NCBI GenBank assembly: GCA_964527565.1
Contig: CAZGOY010000070.1
Span: 1-9,989 of the forward strand
Reading direction: 5' to 3'
DNA length: 9,989 bases
Source of the DNA: JAGXQV01 sp964527565
GTDB lineage: Bacteria; Pseudomonadota; Gammaproteobacteria; Burkholderiales; Sulfuricellaceae
In this document: positions 1-5,447 of the stretch, one piece after another
Layout of the letters: each line of letters begins with the position of its first letter
Numbering within the stretch: position 1 is the first letter of the stretch
Made by a program: the position numbers and the translations under genes
The notes under the pieces: model-generated
Seen by the model: only the letters and a program-made list of their open reading frames with translations
Told to the model about the DNA's origin: nothing
Databases searched by the model: none

Positions 1-54
1 AGCAACTGATTCGTAATCAGTAGGTCGGAGGTTCGACTCCTCTCATCAGCACCA
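1..54 (+). tRNA. tRNA-Thr(CGU), 3' part, cut by the window edge
   Basis: The 3' part of a tRNA gene. The anticodon stem pairs 5-9 with 17-21 around a 7-nt loop with anticodon CGT at 12-14 (threonine). The T arm has a 5-bp stem and the loop ttcgact, followed by the acceptor strand catcagc, discriminator A and an encoded CCA ending at 54. The 5' half lies outside the window, so I cannot confirm that the gene is intact, but this is the copy expected to be functional because the other copy (8815-8861) has no 5' half. The sequence from base 8 onward is also the element's attachment repeat, so the element restores the tRNA 3' end on insertion. Confidence 0.93.
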
Positions 55-55
55 A
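8..55 (+). repeat. Left attachment site, 48-bp direct repeat in tRNA-Thr
   Basis: Bases 8-55 are identical to 8815-8862 (48 of 48), and identity stops on both sides (7 versus 8814, 56 versus 8863). The repeat runs from inside the 5' strand of the anticodon stem to one base past the CCA end. The offset of 8,807 bp is the size of the integrated element. Tyrosine integrases commonly cross over in the anticodon loop of a tRNA gene, and the symmetric anticodon arm lies at the 5' end of this repeat. Confidence 0.93.
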
Positions 56-71
56 TAAATACAGCAACTTA

Positions 72-96
72 GGCCATTCTTCGGAGTGGCCTTTTT
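72..96 (+). terminator. Rho-independent terminator after tRNA-Thr
   Basis: An 8-bp stem (72-79 with 84-91, one G-U pair) closed by a TTCG tetraloop with a C-G closing pair, followed by five T. It lies 17 bases after the tRNA 3' end and inside the element, so the element brings a terminator for the tRNA transcript as well as the tRNA 3' end. Confidence 0.85.
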
Positions 97-110
97 GCTT
101 TCTGGCGTTT

Positions 111-130
111 CATGTAAGCGCTTTGTAAGT
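111..130. promoter_or_regulatory. Candidate integrase arm-type sites, left end
   Basis: Two heptamers, TGTAAGC (113-119) and TGTAAGT (124-130), form a direct repeat with an 11-bp period. The whole 20-mer matches 8666-8685 at the other end in 18 of 20 positions and in the same orientation. Paired short direct repeats near both ends of an integrated element are typical of the arm-type sites of tyrosine integrases or of excisionase sites. The assignment rests on position and sharing between the ends. Confidence 0.65.
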
Positions 131-150
131 AAATTTTATCAACGGCAGCC

Positions 151-176
151 CAAAAAAACCGGCAGGGTTGCCGGTT
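151..176 (-). terminator. Terminator of the two-gene operon near the left end
   Basis: On the minus strand, a perfect 7-bp stem (ACCGGCA with TGCCGGT, loop of 4) is followed by seven T. It ends the transcript that carries the 67-aa and 104-aa genes. The stretch 177-295 between it and the last stop codon shows no gene. Confidence 0.88.
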
Positions 177-295
177 CGGTTTCGGTTGCTCTGTTGATTG
201 GCGGTCAATCTAGCCAAGTCGGAATACTCAAGGCGAGCAGGCCCGCGCCGCCGGTCTTGATTTGCGTCCCTGCGGGCAGGGGTAATAGTGGGGTG

Positions 296-610
296 TCATT
301 CCGCCACCTCGCATGCCTGCTTTATGCAGTGGTCGCCATAGCCGCTCGCCACGAAGTCCGGCAAGGTCTTGGCTTCCCACAACAGGGATGAAAGGCTGTC
401 ACCCAGCAGGCGCACAAGGCTGATTGCATGGCCCTGGTCGGTGATGGAAAGCGGGGAAGCGCCGGTTTCTTCGTCCGTGTCCACCGCCTCCAGAAGCGAC
501 GCCAGGAAGGTGATGCCCTGCGCTATCCGGCTCGCCTGCGCGGCTTCGTACTGGCCCAGCACGATGTGGTGTGGTCGGACATAGATGTCCGAAGTGTCGA
601 TTGTGCTCAT
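296..610 (-). CDS. Unknown 104-aa protein, second gene of a coupled pair
   Basis: I do not recognise this protein. It is acidic and helical in character, with many Asp and Glu and no membrane segment or clear motif. Its ATG overlaps the TGA stop of the preceding gene in an ATGA arrangement (607-610), so translation is probably coupled to the 67-aa gene upstream. It is the last gene before a terminator at 151-176, in a transcript whose leader has a C4/CI-like antisense RNA. In phage P1 the ant gene occupies this coupled position behind icd, but I see no similarity to Ant or Icd and infer nothing from that about function. Confidence 0.72.
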   Translation of the reverse strand: MSTIDTSDIYVRPHHIVLGQYEAAQASRIAQGITFLASLLEAVDTDEETGASPLSITDQGHAISLVRLLGDSLSSLLWEAKTLPDFVASGYGDHCIKQACEVAE

Positions 611-810
611 TGCTCTTCCCCTTTGCCGCCTTCCAGCATGGCGAGTGCGTCCAGCAGGTACGACTTGGCAACGGTGGCGGAAATGAGGGAAACGGTAGCG
701 GCCTTGTCGCTGTCGGGAGCGTTGGCAAGACCAAGAATGACCAGTTGCAGCTCATTCAGTGCAGCGCGGATAGTGGTGGTTGCGGGGGTGTTGCTGGTGA
801 TGCCAGGCAT
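607..810 (-). CDS. Unknown 67-aa protein, first gene behind the structured leader
   Basis: A small protein beginning MPGITSNTPATTT, not recognised; the rest looks helical (ALNELQLVILGLANA). I chose ATG 810 because GGAGGG lies 6 nt upstream. A GTG at 849 would add 13 residues but has no better site. The bases just before and touching this Shine-Dalgarno site (820-828) are an exact 9-mer copy of 1653-1661 and are complementary to a loop of the leader RNA at 861-923, so translation may be repressed by antisense pairing. The stop overlaps the start of the next gene by 4 nt (ATGA). Confidence 0.7.
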   Translation of the reverse strand: MPGITSNTPATTTIRAALNELQLVILGLANAPDSDKAATVSLISATVAKSYLLDALAMLEGGKGEEQ

Positions 811-819
811 GGTGTGCCC

Positions 820-828
820 TCCATAGGT
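820..828 (-). promoter_or_regulatory. Antisense target next to the ribosome site of the 67-aa gene
   Basis: Minus-strand ACCTATGGA, an exact copy of 1661-1653. CCTATG is complementary to the loop TCATAGG of the RNA at 861-923, and the last GGA is the start of the GGAGGG ribosome site. Pairing here would be expected to block the 67-aa gene and, through the ATGA overlap, the 104-aa gene. Confidence 0.45.
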
Positions 829-860
829 TTTGAGATTGAGAAAATCCACCGGGTAAGGGT

Positions 861-923
861 GGGGGTGTTGCTCTCAACGGCCTATGACCGTCCGGGGCGT
901 TACCGCTGCCCGACAGCACCCCC
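861..923 (-). ncRNA. Candidate C4/CI-type antisense RNA
   Basis: On the minus strand, a 10-bp outer stem (923-914 with 870-861, one G-U pair, five G-C pairs at the base) encloses two hairpins. The first has stem GGGC/GCCC with a 9-nt loop. The second has stem ACGG/CCGT with loop TCATAGG (887-881). That loop can pair with CCTATG at 1660-1655, 1015-1010 and 827-822, all in the same transcript, the last adjoining the Shine-Dalgarno site of the 67-aa gene. C4 of P1/P7 and CI of P4 work this way: a leader-encoded RNA pairs with sites upstream and near a ribosome site to stop translation or transcription. The structure and complementarity are seen; membership of the C4 family is inferred. Confidence 0.5.
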
Positions 924-970
924 AAACCTTGGCGGCATGATGCAAGCGCACCACGCCAGAATGAGGGGCA

Positions 971-1001
971 TAAAAAATCCGGCTTCACAGAAGGTTGCCG
1001 G
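971..1001 (-). terminator. Intraleader terminator
   Basis: On the minus strand, CCGG ... CCGG encloses a smaller CTTC/GAAG hairpin with loop TGT (alternatively CCGGC/GCCGG with a 13-nt loop), followed by ATTTTTT. No gene ends just before it, so it may be a site of premature termination within the leader, upstream of the candidate antisense RNA. The base CCTATG at 1015-1010, complementary to the RNA's loop, lies 8 nt before the stem. Confidence 0.6.
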
Positions 1002-1461
1002 GGCACTGCATAGGCTTTGAGAGAGTCGCCATTGTGCGCACTGGCACGGTGCCGGTCAAGACGCTTCGGTCGGGTCGGATGCTTACATGGTGTTCGCATG
1101 GTGCAAGCACGGTGCTGCCGCGCCATCTGGTCAATGGTCAATCTCTGCGCCTGCAAGCCAGCAATTCGGCACCGCTCTTGGCTAGTTTGCTTGGCTAGTT
1201 TTGCCGCGAGCTTTGTTTTGGGCGTCCACCTTGCCGTCCACCTTGCCGGTTACCCCGCAAACCTTGTTGCGAAACGGTCGGCCTGCATGGTGGCATTTGC
1301 CTCAATCACCGCCTTTTCTGCTGGCCTGCGATTGCCGTGCTCATTGGTGTGCACTATCGAGGTGTGCACAATGGATTCTGCCGCCGATTCCCTGCGTACC
1401 TCGATGCTTACCAGGCCAGTGCGCACCTCTCGGATGGCGCCTTTCCGTGCTAACCGGCACG

Positions 1462-1644
1462 CTAACCACGCCTCGCCAACCAGCCCACCACCCGCGCCAC
1501 GCCAAGGAATGACACGGCGCTGCCACGGTGAAGCTGGGGTTTCTGCCGATGCTCGCCGCCGTGGCTGGAGCGGTCGATAAGCTGGACTTGTGCGGCATGG
1601 GCATTGCTTGGTGGCAGTCGCTCACTGCATTGGTGCACTGCCAT
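1462..1644 (-). CDS. Possible 60-aa leader ORF
   Basis: An open frame beginning MAVHQCSERLPPS, starting about 20 nt after the predicted transcript start, close behind the first target 9-mer (1661-1653). The ribosome site is weak (TATGGA). Composition is rich in His, Gln and Arg and shows no domain. Short frames in the leaders of P4/P1-type immunity systems are often translated or annotated as Ash or Icd-like proteins. It could equally be chance in GC-rich DNA; this is a low-confidence call kept because of its position. Confidence 0.25.
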   Translation of the reverse strand: MAVHQCSERLPPSNAHAAQVQLIDRSSHGGEHRQKPQLHRGSAVSFLGVARVVGWLARRG

Positions 1645-1669
1645 TGCTATGTTCCATAGGTCAGTGACC

Positions 1670-1698
1670 GCTATTCAAGCAAATGATGCGCCAGACAA
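1670..1698 (-). promoter_or_regulatory. Candidate promoter of the structured leader
   Basis: Minus strand: TTGTCT (1698-1693), a 17-nt spacer, AATAGC (1675-1670). The expected start is near 1663, which would put the first antisense target (1661-1653) at the very 5' end of the transcript. It lies just downstream of the replication-operon terminator (1726-1751), so the leader is probably an independent transcript. The boxes are only moderate matches to the sigma-70 consensus. Confidence 0.45.
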
Positions 1699-1725
1699 GG
1701 ATGGTTTATGGCCGACGGTGGACGA

Positions 1726-1751
1726 TAAAAAACCCGGCACTGTGGCCGGGT
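1726..1751 (-). terminator. Terminator of the replication operon
   Basis: On the minus strand, ACCCGGC pairs with GCCGGGT (7 bp, 6-nt loop), followed by TTTTTT. It lies about 130 bases after the stop of the 62-aa gene and separates the replication operon from the next transcript. Confidence 0.88.
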
Positions 1752-1878
1752 GGTCGGGGTGCTGCTGGCTGGGTCAACTCGTCTTGCGCCGGCCAATACC
1801 AAGGCCAGCCGTGGCCTGTCCGTTGTCCGCTCGGTTGGCGCTTCTCGACCTCACCCGCAGGGCGACGCTCCAGGATGT

Positions 1879-2067
1879 TCACGGCTTGCATTCATGTTCG
1901 ACAATCAGTCGGCAGATAACGAACGCACCGCGCTGGTTCGCCTCATCAATCTGCGCTTGTTCCTCTGGCGTTGGCGTTGCGCCCGCGCAAACTATCCTGA
2001 AAACTTCCCGTGCGCCCTTTGCTGAATTTTTCTCCAATACCTCGATACGGCTTTCAAGTGTTGCCAT
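1879..2067 (-). CDS. Unknown 62-aa protein, end of the replication operon
   Basis: A small charged protein starting MATLESRIEVLEKN, with a likely short coiled coil in the first 15 residues. I chose ATG 2067 because GGAGGA lies 8 nt upstream; an in-frame ATG at 2124 would place 19 extra residues inside the DUF5681 gene with no ribosome site. The first codons overlap the end of that gene (stop at 2054), so the two are probably coupled. No domain is recognised. The stop TGA overlaps a GTG that opens a further frame running through the terminator, which I do not believe. Confidence 0.65.
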   Translation of the reverse strand: MATLESRIEVLEKNSAKGAREVFRIVCAGATPTPEEQAQIDEANQRGAFVICRLIVEHECKP

Positions 2068-2494
2068 TCTTCGATTCCTCCAGTTTGGTGATGCGTTGCT
2101 CAAGCTCCAGGGTTTCCATTGCACGGCGACGGCCTTCCACGATGCCCGTCAATATCGTTCCCTCACCCGGCAGCAAGTCGCCAGCGGCCACGGCCTGCAA
2201 TATGGCATTCTGTGCTGCGGCTATCCCTTCGGCGGTCGAGGTGTCCGGCAGCGCCAGCGATACCGGCCTTTCCTTCATCGGTGGCGCCAGACGTTCCAGC
2301 ACCATCTTGGCGGCACCCAGGTCGCCAGCCCTTGCAGCGGCAACCACTGCCTTTGCGATTTCCTCGGCTCCCTGCTCCATCAAGCCCAGCACCATCATGG
2401 TGGCCTTGTTTCTGCTACCGACCAGTTTACCGCGAGGATTTCCAGACTGCCCCGGCTTCCATGCGTGAGGCGGTGGCTTTCGTTTTTCGGTCAT
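2054..2494 (-). CDS. DUF5681 domain protein, 146 aa
   Basis: The N-terminus has the signature KPGQSGNPRGK at residues 13-23, followed by GSRNK, which marks DUF5681, a short domain of unknown function common in phages and islands. The middle (about 35-75) looks helical, and the C-terminal 25 residues are charged and could form a coiled coil. The start ATG overlaps the TGA of the nuclease gene by 4 nt (2491-2494). In phages DUF5681 genes often lie next to terminase genes; here no terminase is present, so its role in the element is open. Family assignment is firm; function is unknown. Confidence 0.85.
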   Translation of the reverse strand: MTEKRKPPPHAWKPGQSGNPRGKLVGSRNKATMMVLGLMEQGAEEIAKAVVAAARAGDLGAAKMVLERLAPPMKERPVSLALPDTSTAEGIAAAQNAILQAVAAGDLLPGEGTILTGIVEGRRRAMETLELEQRITKLEESKNGNT

Positions 2495-2877
2495 TGCATT
2501 TCCTTTGCTAATTCAGAGAGTGCGGTTATCACGCCCAAGCAATCCCGCGCCATGAAGGCCACGCCACCAGCGCAGCGGATGCGTTCCAGGAATATGGCCT
2601 GCTCCGGCCTCAGCTTTCCCTTGGGCGCTTTCACTTCCACGCCCAGCAGGCGGCCATCCTTCAACTGCCCCAGCACGTCAGGGCATCCAGGCCAGCCGAA
2701 GCGCACAAACCGCTTGCCGATGCGAAGGGCTCCGCTGTTCATGCGATGGCACCACGCCACGGAAGGGTGCGATTCCAGCGCCTTCAACACCTCTGTCAGC
2801 GCGGCGGCTTCGGGCGTGCTGTTCTTTCGCGCCAAGGGAAGGGCATCCCCCAGCAGGTCAACGGCGACATCGGCCAT
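2491..2877 (-). CDS. VRR-NUC domain nuclease, 128 aa
   Basis: A small single-domain member of the VRR-NUC branch of the PD-(D/E)xK nucleases. The fold is visible as RMNSGALRIGKR (46-56), GCPD (64-67), EVK (81-83) and a following KLRPEQ (88-93), giving D67, E81 and K83 as the metal-binding and catalytic residues. Stand-alone VRR-NUC proteins in phages and islands are thought to resolve or cut branched DNA, and here it sits directly behind the primase-helicase, which fits a role in replication or recombination of the excised element. The ATG at 2877 has a G-rich ribosome site about 6 nt upstream. The stop overlaps the next gene by 4 nt. Confidence 0.9.
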   Translation of the reverse strand: MADVAVDLLGDALPLARKNSTPEAAALTEVLKALESHPSVAWCHRMNSGALRIGKRFVRFGWPGCPDVLGQLKDGRLLGVEVKAPKGKLRPEQAIFLERIRCAGGVAFMARDCLGVITALSELAKEMQ

Positions 2878-3049
2878 GGTAGCCCCCCTTCGCGCCAGTA
2901 AAGACGGGGTTTCCCGCTTTTCCCACGATTCCCATTTTTCCCATTTTTGGGAATGCTGGGGTAGCCCAGGTTTTTCCCACGATTCCCACGCCCCCTTTAG
3001 GGGGTGGGATACGTGGGATGGGAAAGGTTTTGGTTTTCAGGGGAGCCAT
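2858..3049 (-). CDS. Possible 63-aa ORF through the repeat array
   Basis: An open frame starting at ATG 3049 with GAGGG 6 nt upstream; it overlaps the last codons of the primase (stop at 3037) and the first of the nuclease (start 2877). The overlaps look like genuine operon packing. Against it, the sequence is low in complexity (repeated GIVGK, many Pro, Gly and Lys), and this repetition simply mirrors a DNA repeat array. It may be a translated spacer over a cis-acting site, or not a gene. No domain is seen. Confidence 0.35.
   Translation of the reverse strand: MAPLKTKTFPIPRIPPPKGGVGIVGKTWATPAFPKMGKMGIVGKAGNPVFTGAKGGYHGRCRR
2912..3023. repeat. TCCCA/TGGGA repeat array, iteron-like, candidate origin
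   Basis: Nine copies of TCCCA or its complement occur at 2921, 2930, 2939, 2948, 2975, 2984, 3005, 3014 and 3019, mostly in a 9-bp register, with a related TCCCG at 2912. A 17-mer ttttcccacgattccca is present twice, exactly (2918-2934 and 2972-2988). Two inverted repeats are embedded: ttccca/tgggaa with a TTTT loop (2938-2953) and tccca..ccccc/ggggg..tggga around ttta (2984-3009). It lies immediately behind a RepA-type primase-helicase. Repeats of this kind beside a replication gene are usually initiator binding sites, but origin function is inferred. Confidence 0.5.
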
Positions 3050-5019
3050 GTAAATCCCTCATGGAGCGTAACCAATCCCTTGGCGGCAAGCCCGGTCAGG
3101 GCCAGCCGTGCCCGTTCAGTCTTGCGCTTTGGCTCCACGGCAAGGCGCGCACCAATGGCGGCAATGGCATCTTCAACGCTCAGGCATGGTCTACCATGGG
3201 GCAGGCTTTCCGGCGCGCCCTCTGGCCTGCTCTCACCGGCCTTGCGTAGCTTCTCCCCGATTGCATCCCATGCGATTTTCAGATTGCCCGCCTTTGGTGG
3301 CAGCACCCGGCGCACTTCATCGGCGGCCACTTCCACCCGGCGCACTGTGCAAGATGTAACCGCCTCCCCGTCCTCATCGGTGCCAAGTTCCACCACGTCC
3401 AGCTTAAACAGGTATGCAGTGCCGTCCTCGCCGTCCTTGCTCTTGGCAACAAGCCATTCCCGGCGGTCGCCATCCCTGCGCACCTCAATGGCGGCATCCA
3501 GCGCAGCGTGCAGGCTGGAATGACCGCGTAGCCCCTTGCTGGCGTCCTTGCCGGTGTGATGAACCAGCAGCACCAGCCCGCCGATAAGCGTTTGCAGCTT
3601 CTTCGCGCTGGCGATGATTTCACCCATGTTTCGGCTGTCGTTTTCGTCGGCTCCCGGCGCTGCTCGGTTCAGAGTGTCCAGCACCGCCACACCAGCGCCA
3701 CCAGCGGCTTGAATGGCGCGGGCCAGGTCTTGGACGTCCCCAGCGTCCAGCAGGTTGAAGGATTGCACCAGATAGCGGATGCTCGCGGCGGTCGAACCGT
3801 GCCGGATGCGGTAGGCATTCACCCGGCCAGCAATCCCGCCTTCCCCTTCCAAAGCGCAGTAAATCACCGGGCAGGATTTCACGCGCTGGCCGAACCAGTC
3901 GGCGCCAGCGGCCAGCGATTGCAGCATGTCCAGCACCAAGAAGGATTTGCCGGAACCACTCGCGCCAAACACGGCGGCCAGGCCATCGGCAGGGAGCACG
4001 CCCTTGATGCGCCACGCCATCGGCGGCAGGGCGGCCAGGTCGGCATCGGTCAGCAGGTTGAAGCGGCTCGGCTGGGCTTGCGGGCGCGCCAGCAGGGTGG
4101 CAAGGGCTTCCGTGCCATGCTCGGCGGCAAGGTCGTTGCAGTCGTAGTTGGCGGGCTTATCGTCGGGCATGGCAACCCATTGCCCAGCGATGGCGGCGGC
4201 GATGGCTTCGGCCTGCGCTTCCTTGCCTCGGTCGGGTACCATCACCAGACGGGCGGCGGGGTGTTTCTCGCGCAGCTCCAGTGCGACGGTTTTCATGCGG
4301 CCAGCACCGAAGCAAGCTACGGCGGCAGCTCCCGTTGCAGCATGACATGCCCATGCCTGCCCGATTCCCTCGCAGATATAAACCCGGTCGGCGGTTGCCA
4401 GGTCGCCCACGGTGAAAAAGCCATTGCCGAATTGCGCACCCGGCAGGTTCAGCTTGTCGCCACCATCGGGCGGAATGAATTGCAGGGTTTGCAGGTCGGC
4501 ACCGTCCCAGCACGGAACGGTTAGGTAGCCCGCCACATTCACCCCACGGATTACCAGCGGTGGCGCACTGGCCGGGTAAACCTTCAACTCGTCCGGCGTG
4601 CCGCGTTTCTTGTGAATGTAGGCATCCGCCAAGTCAGCGGGAATACCTCGGCTCCAGACTTCCAGCGGATGCAGGCCGTGGGGCGATTTAACGCGCTTTG
4701 GCTGGGCTTTCGCGGGAGCGGCGGGGGTTTGCCTTGGCCTTGGCACGGCATCGCCCTTGGCGGGGTCTTGCCAGCCGTTCGCCAGTGCAGCACGAAACAG
4801 CGAAGCGGCGGTGACAGCGCCATCCTTGAAACTCTTCCAGACAGTCAGGCAATCGGCCTCATTCCGGTAGTTCGCTGCTCCGGCGCTCCATTGGTGGAAG
4901 TCCTCAAAGCCTAGCCCGGCAGCCTTGGCGGCCATGCCGTGGCGCACCCATGCATCGCGCTCGGCTCCGGGGTCAAGGCTCCACAATGCAGTGCGGGCGC
5001 GCTCGATTTCATCGCTCAT
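3037..5019 (-). CDS. Primase-helicase (Toprim plus RepA/AAA_25-type ATPase), 660 aa
   Basis: The replication protein of the element. A PriCT_2-like helical domain covers about residues 4-83. A Pro/Ala/Lys linker (85-115) precedes a Toprim-like region with CEG (E217) and PDRG (D263). The hexameric RecA-like ATPase begins near 335, with Walker A GASGSGKS (352-359), Walker B VAVLD (444-448) and VHHTGK (486-491), typical of RepA/AAA_25 helicases. The last 60 residues look like a winged helix. ATG 5019 has GGAGGT 5 nt upstream; a TTG at 5094 would add 25 implausible residues. Such proteins unwind and prime DNA at the element's own origin. No archaeo-eukaryotic or DnaG zinc motif is seen, so primase activity is family-based inference and helicase activity is surer. 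Confidence 0.93.
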   Translation of the reverse strand: MSDEIERARTALWSLDPGAERDAWVRHGMAAKAAGLGFEDFHQWSAGAANYRNEADCLTVWKSFKDGAVTAASLFRAALANGWQDPAKGDAVPRPRQTPAAPAKAQPKRVKSPHGLHPLEVWSRGIPADLADAYIHKKRGTPDELKVYPASAPPLVIRGVNVAGYLTVPCWDGADLQTLQFIPPDGGDKLNLPGAQFGNGFFTVGDLATADRVYICEGIGQAWACHAATGAAAVACFGAGRMKTVALELREKHPAARLVMVPDRGKEAQAEAIAAAIAGQWVAMPDDKPANYDCNDLAAEHGTEALATLLARPQAQPSRFNLLTDADLAALPPMAWRIKGVLPADGLAAVFGASGSGKSFLVLDMLQSLAAGADWFGQRVKSCPVIYCALEGEGGIAGRVNAYRIRHGSTAASIRYLVQSFNLLDAGDVQDLARAIQAAGGAGVAVLDTLNRAAPGADENDSRNMGEIIASAKKLQTLIGGLVLLVHHTGKDASKGLRGHSSLHAALDAAIEVRRDGDRREWLVAKSKDGEDGTAYLFKLDVVELGTDEDGEAVTSCTVRRVEVAADEVRRVLPPKAGNLKIAWDAIGEKLRKAGESRPEGAPESLPHGRPCLSVEDAIAAIGARLAVEPKRKTERARLALTGLAAKGLVTLHEGFTWLP

Positions 5020-5098
5020 AGCGCACCTCCACCCAAGCCGCGCCCGCACCAGCGAACACGCCGCACAGCCAAGCCAACATGATAGCAATCTCAATCAT
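5009..5098 (-). CDS. Possible 29-aa single-pass membrane peptide
   Basis: A small frame, start ATG 5098 and stop TGA 5009. Residues 2-22 form one hydrophobic stretch (IEIAIMLAWLCGVFAGAGAA), followed by a charged tail WVEVRYER. The ribosome site GAGGGG lies about 5 nt before the ATG. The start overlaps the end of the preceding gene (stop at 5091) by 8 nt and the stop overlaps the primase start (5019) by 11 nt, so it fills the only gap in the operon exactly. It may serve to couple primase translation, be a functional membrane peptide, or both. Function unknown. Confidence 0.42.
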   Translation of the reverse strand: MIEIAIMLAWLCGVFAGAGAAWVEVRYER

Positions 5099-5447
5099 GA
5101 TAGCCCCTCGCTTCCAGGGCGGCAGCCGTGGCAGGGTCGGTGCGGTTTATGGTGTATTCCGCTATCGGGCGGCGGCATCCGGGCTTGCGAATGTCGCGTT
5201 TGAAGAATGCCCATCCGTCATATTGCAGGTCTTTGATGTAGGCGGCCAACCTCCAGCCCATCCAATAATCTGCCTGGTTTTGCGGCCCGGCAAGCAAAGC
5301 CTCAAGCGCTTCGTGGGGGCGCGTCCCAGCACTCGGCCAGCGTGCAGGAATGACGGGCGGCAGCGTATCGGGAAACAGGTCGCCGGGGGTATAATCGCGC
5401 TTGCTGGGGGCGCTCTCGAATGCGGTTTGGTTCGGGGGCGTTTTCAT
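5091..5447 (-). CDS. Probable winged-helix DNA-binding protein, 118 aa
   Basis: The segment around residues 45-95 (LEALLAGPQNQADYW, then WRLAAYIKDLQYDGW, then RRPIAEYTI) follows the pattern of a small HTH_39/winged-helix family seen in phages and islands: a helix, a hydrophobic recognition helix and a final strand. The 44 N-terminal residues are Pro-rich and probably disordered. The ATG directly follows the TAA of the AlpA-like gene (TAAATG), so the two form one unit. It lies between an excisionase-like regulator and the primase, suggesting regulation or replication initiation. The family is recognised by pattern only, at moderate confidence. Confidence 0.75.
   Translation of the reverse strand: MKTPPNQTAFESAPSKRDYTPGDLFPDTLPPVIPARWPSAGTRPHEALEALLAGPQNQADYWMGWRLAAYIKDLQYDGWAFFKRDIRKPGCRRPIAEYTINRTDPATAAALEARGYHD

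Larger units (their letters stand above)
811..1663 (-). other. Long structured leader of the coupled pair, no convincing gene
   Basis: About 850 bases between a candidate promoter and the 67-aa gene. On the minus strand it holds, in order: a target-like 9-mer (1661-1653); tandem short repeats (1369-1346, 1247-1224, 1204-1177); another complementary site (1015-1009); a terminator (1001-971); a three-way-junction RNA (923-861); and the second exact target 9-mer (828-820). Several short open frames exist, including 1462-1644 (60 codons) and 1250-1426 (58 codons, GTG start), and an open frame over 752-1156 crosses the terminator and the RNA. None has a good ribosome site. Phage leaders of the C4/CI class commonly contain such overlapping short frames, annotated as Ash or Icd-like. 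Confidence 0.5.

Noticed and set aside
752..1156. A 134-codon minus-strand frame resembling Ash/Icd-like leader proteins
   Set aside because: It crosses a terminator, the structured RNA and the start of the 67-aa gene; its apparent conservation would be explained by the RNA.
1250..1426. A 58-codon minus-strand frame starting at GTG with plausible codon use
   Set aside because: No usable ribosome site before the GTG, internal short repeats, and no recognised family; described within the leader instead.
1017..1580. A 187-codon plus-strand frame in the leader region
   Set aside because: Runs against the direction of every supported gene, is Arg/Cys/Ser-rich, and lacks a ribosome site or domain.
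1706..1882. A possible 57-58-codon gene starting at a GTG that overlaps the stop of the 62-aa gene
   Set aside because: The overlap looks operon-like, but the frame runs straight through the strong terminator at 1726-1751 and stops beyond it, and it has no domain.
2912..3023. CRISPR array
   Set aside because: Repeats are 5-17 bp with no regular unique spacers and no cas genes nearby; the 9-bp register fits protein-binding iterons better.
1604..3523. A 639-codon open frame on the plus strand
   Set aside because: It lies antisense to six operon genes with clear families and ribosome sites, shows no domain, and reads as composition-driven Ser/Arg/Pro sequence typical of the opposite strand of GC-rich genes.
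3556..4524. A 322-codon open frame on the plus strand
   Set aside because: Antisense to the ATPase and Toprim domains of the primase-helicase; no domain and no operon context.
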